Shown piece after piece: positions 61,318-64,000 of a stretch of DNA of 64,000 bases (position 1 is the first letter of the stretch; every line of letters starts with the position of its first letter). The notes beneath the pieces are model-generated. The model made no database searches, was not told where the DNA came from, and worked only from the letters and a program-made list of their open reading frames with translations. A program made the translations under genes and the position numbers. The DNA is taken from NCBI RefSeq assembly GCF_020179605.1, contig NZ_JAINZO010000001.1:806001-870000 (forward strand). The letters run 5' to 3'. Source of the stretch: Geomonas agri. Lineage in GTDB: Bacteria > Desulfobacterota > Desulfuromonadia > Geobacterales > Geobacteraceae.

Positions 61318-61502
61318 TCCCTCCCCCGTATGAGACGTTCGTTCAATTTCGACATAGAGTACTGGAAGAAACAGTGGCTGGCAACATGTGGGAGTTTTAG
61401 TTGGATTGGCGACAAATTAGAACCGTTTACATTACCGTGAAGTGGGGGTAATTTGCCTTTGCCCGGAGCACTCGGGGCATCAAGCATGCTGGTGAGGGGC
61501 AA

Positions 61503-61790
61503 GTGGCCAATAGGTACCTTATAATCAAAAAATGCGAGAGGATGATAGAAGGTGCGCCATTGCCTCACCTGAGACGGCTGGAACTCGAAGCCAAGCTCCT
61601 GGAACTAAGGGTGGCACTGTTAGAATCGGGCCGGTTGACCGTTGGCCACGACGAGGCTTCTCCTTTCGCCTGCCTTGCGCTGCTCATGCATGGACTTATC
61701 ATGGATGCCAAGTCCTTGCCCATTTACGAAGAAACACTCCGGCACTGTGACAAGCTCTTGTCCCTGGTTCAAAACGAACTGGATGGATAA
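61503..61790 (+). CDS. Unknown small protein, tandem paralogue 3
   Basis: A GTG start at 61503 with GAGGGG 3-4 nt upstream. The 95-aa protein shares the family pattern: MANRYLIIK, then LPHLRRLELEAKLLELRVALL, FACLALLMHGLIMDAKSLPIYEETL and a final helix HCDKLLSLVQNEL. The first two paralogues lie 0.5-1.3 kb upstream, separated here by an opposite-strand gene. Function unknown. Confidence 0.65.
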   Translation: MANRYLIIKKCERMIEGAPLPHLRRLELEAKLLELRVALLESGRLTVGHDEASPFACLALLMHGLIMDAKSLPIYEETLRHCDKLLSLVQNELDG

Positions 61791-61962
61791 CCGAAGGCGA
61801 GCAGTACACCCCATGACGAGGACAAACAGGTCTGCTCAGAGTGCGAGGAGGGGTAGTCTGATTCGAGCGGCCGGAAGATGCGCTGCCGAGATTCTGCGAC
61901 GGAGAGGATGGGGGGCAAGGTTCAGGACTTTTGACGACGCATCGAGAGGACGACCAAGGAGC

Positions 61963-62331
61963 CTAAATTTTGTTGTCCAACAGCTTTCTGATCATTTCGA
62001 GTAGTTGCGGCGGGGCGAAAGGTTTCAGGATGATGTGAACGTGAGGTGGTAAGGAGTCTGGGAAGCCGGACATATAGATGACCTTGAGAGCAGGGTCGAT
62101 CCTCTTCATCTCTTTGACGCTACTTACACCGTCCATGCCAGGCATGACGATGTCTGTGACCACTAGGTCAACGCCCTCAGGATTTTGCTTGAATTTGTCG
62201 AGGGCTTCCTGGCCGTTGGCTGCCGTGGTCACCTTATAGCCGTTACTTACGAGGAGGTGACGAATTAGGTCCCTTATTTGCGGTTCGTCCTCAGCAAGTA
62301 GGATCGTTTCGCCTGTTTTTGAACAACTCAT
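61963..62331 (-). CDS. Single-domain CheY-like response regulator
   Basis: A 122-aa receiver without an output domain: ILLAEDEPQIRDLI (acidic pocket), D60 in DLVVTDIVMPGMDG, S in IYMSGFPDS and Lys in HIILKPFAPPQLL. Members of this size act as diffusible phospho-acceptors for hybrid or orphan kinases, or in motility-type signalling. No kinase is adjacent. It is closely followed on the right by its own promoter region. Confidence 0.88.
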   Translation of the reverse strand: MSCSKTGETILLAEDEPQIRDLIRHLLVSNGYKVTTAANGQEALDKFKQNPEGVDLVVTDIVMPGMDGVSSVKEMKRIDPALKVIYMSGFPDSLPPHVHIILKPFAPPQLLEMIRKLLDNKI

Positions 62332-62510
62332 ACGAGCCTCGCTGTAAGTTGCTAAGCCTAATCAACCCGTAGCGGGTATAGCAGTAAAGCTGACAAAAAG
62401 CTAGTGACAACTGACCTCCCCGAGGGTGACGCACTCGCGACTTCACCTTCCAAGTCGGCAATGGGTCCCCCTGCCGCCACAGCGGCCCATCTCTCCCTCT
62501 GCTGGGGGAC

Positions 62511-62882
62511 TCATACCATCTCGTGTTGCAGTGGTTGCTGCATTACTGCATATCCGAGCTGCCATGCTTCCTTCAGCCGTATGATGGTTGTTTCGGGGTG
62601 CCGTGACAGCCAGGAAGCGGCAGCTTCCGCGGAGGTTATGAAGTGCACGCCGCTGCAAAAAACTGTTGCGGACGGAGGGCCGCTCCAAGTACTGCCGGTA
62701 AGCCCAGGCAAACCCATCTCCCGCACCATCTCCTGGTTGCTATCCCGCCCGGCAAACTGCACCACCGCCCCCGCGCGTCGGTACCGGTCGATGTCCCGTC
62801 CGAACGAAATAACGGGGTTTTTACTCTCAATAGGTGGGGCACACCAATTCCGATGATGGGTTAAAATTGCAATCCGATTCAT
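62511..62882 (-). CDS. Hypothetical protein (possible nucleotide- or ligand-binding)
   Basis: A 123-aa frame starting ATG 62882 with AGGA eight nt upstream: MNRIAILTHHRNWCAPPI, then GRDIDRYRRAGAVVQFAGRDSN and PETTIIRLKEAWQLGYAV. The opening beta strand followed by a His-rich loop and an alternating helix-strand pattern look like an ordinary alpha/beta protein. I do not recognise the family. An overlapping frame on the other strand (62404-62856) looks like a shadow because it lacks a ribosome site and is Ser/Pro/Arg-rich. Confidence 0.4.
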   Translation of the reverse strand: MNRIAILTHHRNWCAPPIESKNPVISFGRDIDRYRRAGAVVQFAGRDSNQEMVREMGLPGLTGSTWSGPPSATVFCSGVHFITSAEAAASWLSRHPETTIIRLKEAWQLGYAVMQQPLQHEMV

Positions 62883-62965
62883 ACACTAGTCCTACGCCAT
62901 TTTTACTCGCAGATTCTGTTGTAAATCCTTTTGTTTAGGAACTTAAGGTCGTTCCAATTGTAAAA

Positions 62966-62993
62966 AAAGCCGCTCCAGTAACGGAGCGGCTTT
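62966..62993 (-). terminator. Terminator of the His/Lys-rich protein gene
   Basis: AAAGCCGCTCC-AGTAAC-GGAGCGGCTTT; on the minus strand it is followed by a run of T residues (seven As on the plus strand at 62962-62968), 33 bp after the stop of gene 63026-63271. Confidence 0.88.
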
Positions 62994-63025
62994 CTCGGAG
63001 TTGAAAATGTACGCGGTCAGCTTCG

Positions 63026-63271
63026 TTATTTGCCGTGCCCTTTATGTTTTTTATGCTTTTTGTGGCCCTTATGCTTGCCATTATCGTGGTGCCCAGAAAC
63101 AACTCTTTCCTTCACAATGACACGCTCTTTCTCAACGACTCTCACTGGCTGAGGTTGAGGGCTACCTACCTGTACTTGCACGTCTGGAGTACTGACACCA
63201 ACATTGACACCAGCAAACGCAAAGCTTGAGCTTATTGCAACAAGAGCAAGGCTGCCAATTATTTTTCCCAT
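63026..63271 (-). CDS. Small exported His/Lys-rich protein
   Basis: An 81-aa protein with a signal peptide (MGKIIGSLALVAISSSFAFA, cleavage after AFA about 20), a short valine-rich mature segment (VGVSTPDVQVQVG, VVEKERVIVKERVV) and a C-terminal His/Lys/Gly tail (repeats of KHKGHKK). Histidine clusters of this kind can bind divalent metals, and the basic charge can bind polyanions such as polysaccharide. GAGGAG lies 8-9 nt before the ATG and the gene has its own terminator. Function unknown. Confidence 0.7.
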   Translation of the reverse strand: MGKIIGSLALVAISSSFAFAGVNVGVSTPDVQVQVGSPQPQPVRVVEKERVIVKERVVSGHHDNGKHKGHKKHKKHKGHGK

Positions 63272-63325
63272 AAATATATCTCCTCGTGACAGTTGTTATT
63301 AATACATGCATGCCTGCAGCGTGTC

Positions 63326-64000
63326 TTAATTGTTACCGCTTCCCTCTACCCGAGCCTTTTCATTGGGGCTTATCTCTAGTTGCACCCGACGATTTAATGC
63401 CCGATTGGCTTCCGTGTCGTTGGGCACGGCGGGACGGCTGGAACCATATCCAATCGCCGTCATGCGAGAACTTGACACTCCATTGGCTGCTAAGAAGTCT
63501 CGAACGTGATCTGCCCGCCTTTGACTCAAGGGCTGGTTGATGGCGTCGGTTCCGCTGGAATCCGTATGTCCTTGAATAATTATGTTGGTTTCCGATTTGG
63601 CCAGCGTCGCTGCCGCCTTGGCCAGGGCGTCTTTAGCCGCAGGTTTGAGGTCGTCCTTGCCGGTGTCAAACAGGATGCCTGCCGGCAGTGCGACAAACAC
63701 CTTGTCTCCGTCCCTTACCACCTCAGCTTCAGGCATACTTTTTTTCAAGGCCGCGGCTTGGCGGTCCATGTAATTGCCAATGCCACCTCCCACGACTGCG
63801 CCGGTCAATCCACCGATAGCTGCATTCCGTCCACGATGAGACTTCCCGCCAACCAGTGCCCCTACGCCGGCACCAAGAGCGGCACCCCCCAGGGAGCCGA
63901 TAGCGGTTTTCTGCCACTCGGTGCTGCCGTCAGGGTTTGTCGCGCAACCACTGGCCAACATGGCAACGAGCATGCATCCTATGATAATTTTGCCTGCCCA
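63326..64000 (-). CDS. OmpA-family outer membrane lipoprotein (start outside window)
   Basis: The open frame continues to the window edge: codons upstream of ATG 63973 read WAGKIIIGCMLVAML, a normal lipoprotein signal with lipobox LASGC, so the true start is probably past 64000. The mature part has a glycine-zipper region (IGSLGGAALGAGVGALVGG, then AAIGGLTGAVVGGGIG, about 25-65), which can insert in membranes, and an OmpA-like peptidoglycan-binding domain: ILFDTGKDDLKPAAKDAL, IIIQGHTDSSGTDAINQPLSQRRADHV, ANRALNRRVQLEI. Probably links the outer membrane to the cell wall. Confidence 0.85.
   Translation of the reverse strand, partial: WAGKIIIGCMLVAMLASGCATNPDGSTEWQKTAIGSLGGAALGAGVGALVGGKSHRGRNAAIGGLTGAVVGGGIGNYMDRQAAALKKSMPEAEVVRDGDKVFVALPAGILFDTGKDDLKPAAKDALAKAAATLAKSETNIIIQGHTDSSGTDAINQPLSQRRADHVRDFLAANGVSSSRMTAIGYGSSRPAVPNDTEANRALNRRVQLEISPNEKARVEGSGNN

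Noticed and set aside
61224-61568. 114-codon minus frame
   Set aside because: It overlaps two more convincing genes, has low-complexity mixed content and no ribosome site.
62404-62856. 150-codon plus frame
   Set aside because: Opposite strand of the 62511-62882 frame, Ser/Pro/Arg-rich and without a ribosome site.

Overview
The window reads as chromosomal DNA of a Geobacteraceae bacterium (Desulfuromonadota; Geobacter, Geomonas or Citrifermentans type). Reasons: GC-rich coding DNA, two GEMM-Ib (3',3'-cGAMP type) riboswitches, the PrsK/PrsR pair of exosortase (XrtA/PEP-CTERM) clusters, secreted FnIII/Ig proteins with dockerin-like and cohesin-like ends, and Geobacter-style small hypotheticals. 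No rRNA, intact tRNA or CRISPR array was seen.

Layout. (1) 1-6.3 kb: end of an exopolysaccharide cluster (glycosyltransferases, YdcF/DUF218 protein), then two riboswitch-terminator units each heading an FnIII/Ig protein gene, an Ig/cohesin-like lipoprotein and a divergent Crp/Fnr regulator. A CRP-type palindrome lies upstream of the first riboswitch. (2) 6.6-15.5 kb: prsK-prsR (+), facing a tight minus-strand operon of GNAT, glutamine amidotransferase, NadE-like PP-loop ATPase, acyl carrier protein and AMP-forming ligase. (3) 16.2-35.7 kb, all minus: sensor kinase, an 11.2-kb gene for a 3740-aa repeat adhesin (ESPR-like start, LEPR-XLL-like motif, DUF4347, many Ig repeats, cadherin-like end), then TolC, HlyD, a GAF-TM-HlyD fusion and a PqqD-like/M50-protease/HlyD fusion. 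This looks like a dedicated exporter with no ABC ATPase in the operon and is the most unusual system here. (4) 36-43.3 kb: small genes, an 18-unit 21-bp minisatellite, a secreted cysteine peptidase, an M20 amidohydrolase, a UPF0126/TRIC membrane protein and a scramblase-like protein.

(5) 43.7-49.9 kb: an integrated and decayed region. A 45-bp tRNA-Cys 3' fragment flanks a tyrosine recombinase with a duplicated, degenerate catalytic domain, followed by an AlpA-like protein, a ParB-like protein, an XRE repressor with palindromic operators, a TVP38 protein whose C-terminus runs into a 10/11-bp repeat array, and broken pieces of TolC, RND-pump and Fe-S protein genes. (6) 50.8-57 kb: a LuxR-type response regulator, then a c-di-GMP-I type riboswitch with a strong terminator controlling a 1694-aa secreted subtilisin-like protease. 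(7) 57-64 kb: small envelope proteins, a broken MucR gene, a putative molybdenum-carrier protein, a ComEA-like HhH protein, three tandem paralogues of an unknown ~95-aa family, a CheY-like regulator and an OmpA lipoprotein running off the window.

Taken together the window is dominated by surface and extracellular functions (exopolysaccharide, adhesin secretion, secreted proteases, Ig/FnIII proteins) under second-messenger control: two cGAMP-type aptamers, one c-di-GMP-type aptamer, a Crp-type factor and several two-component systems. All assignments come from reading the sequence and its translations; no database search was run.
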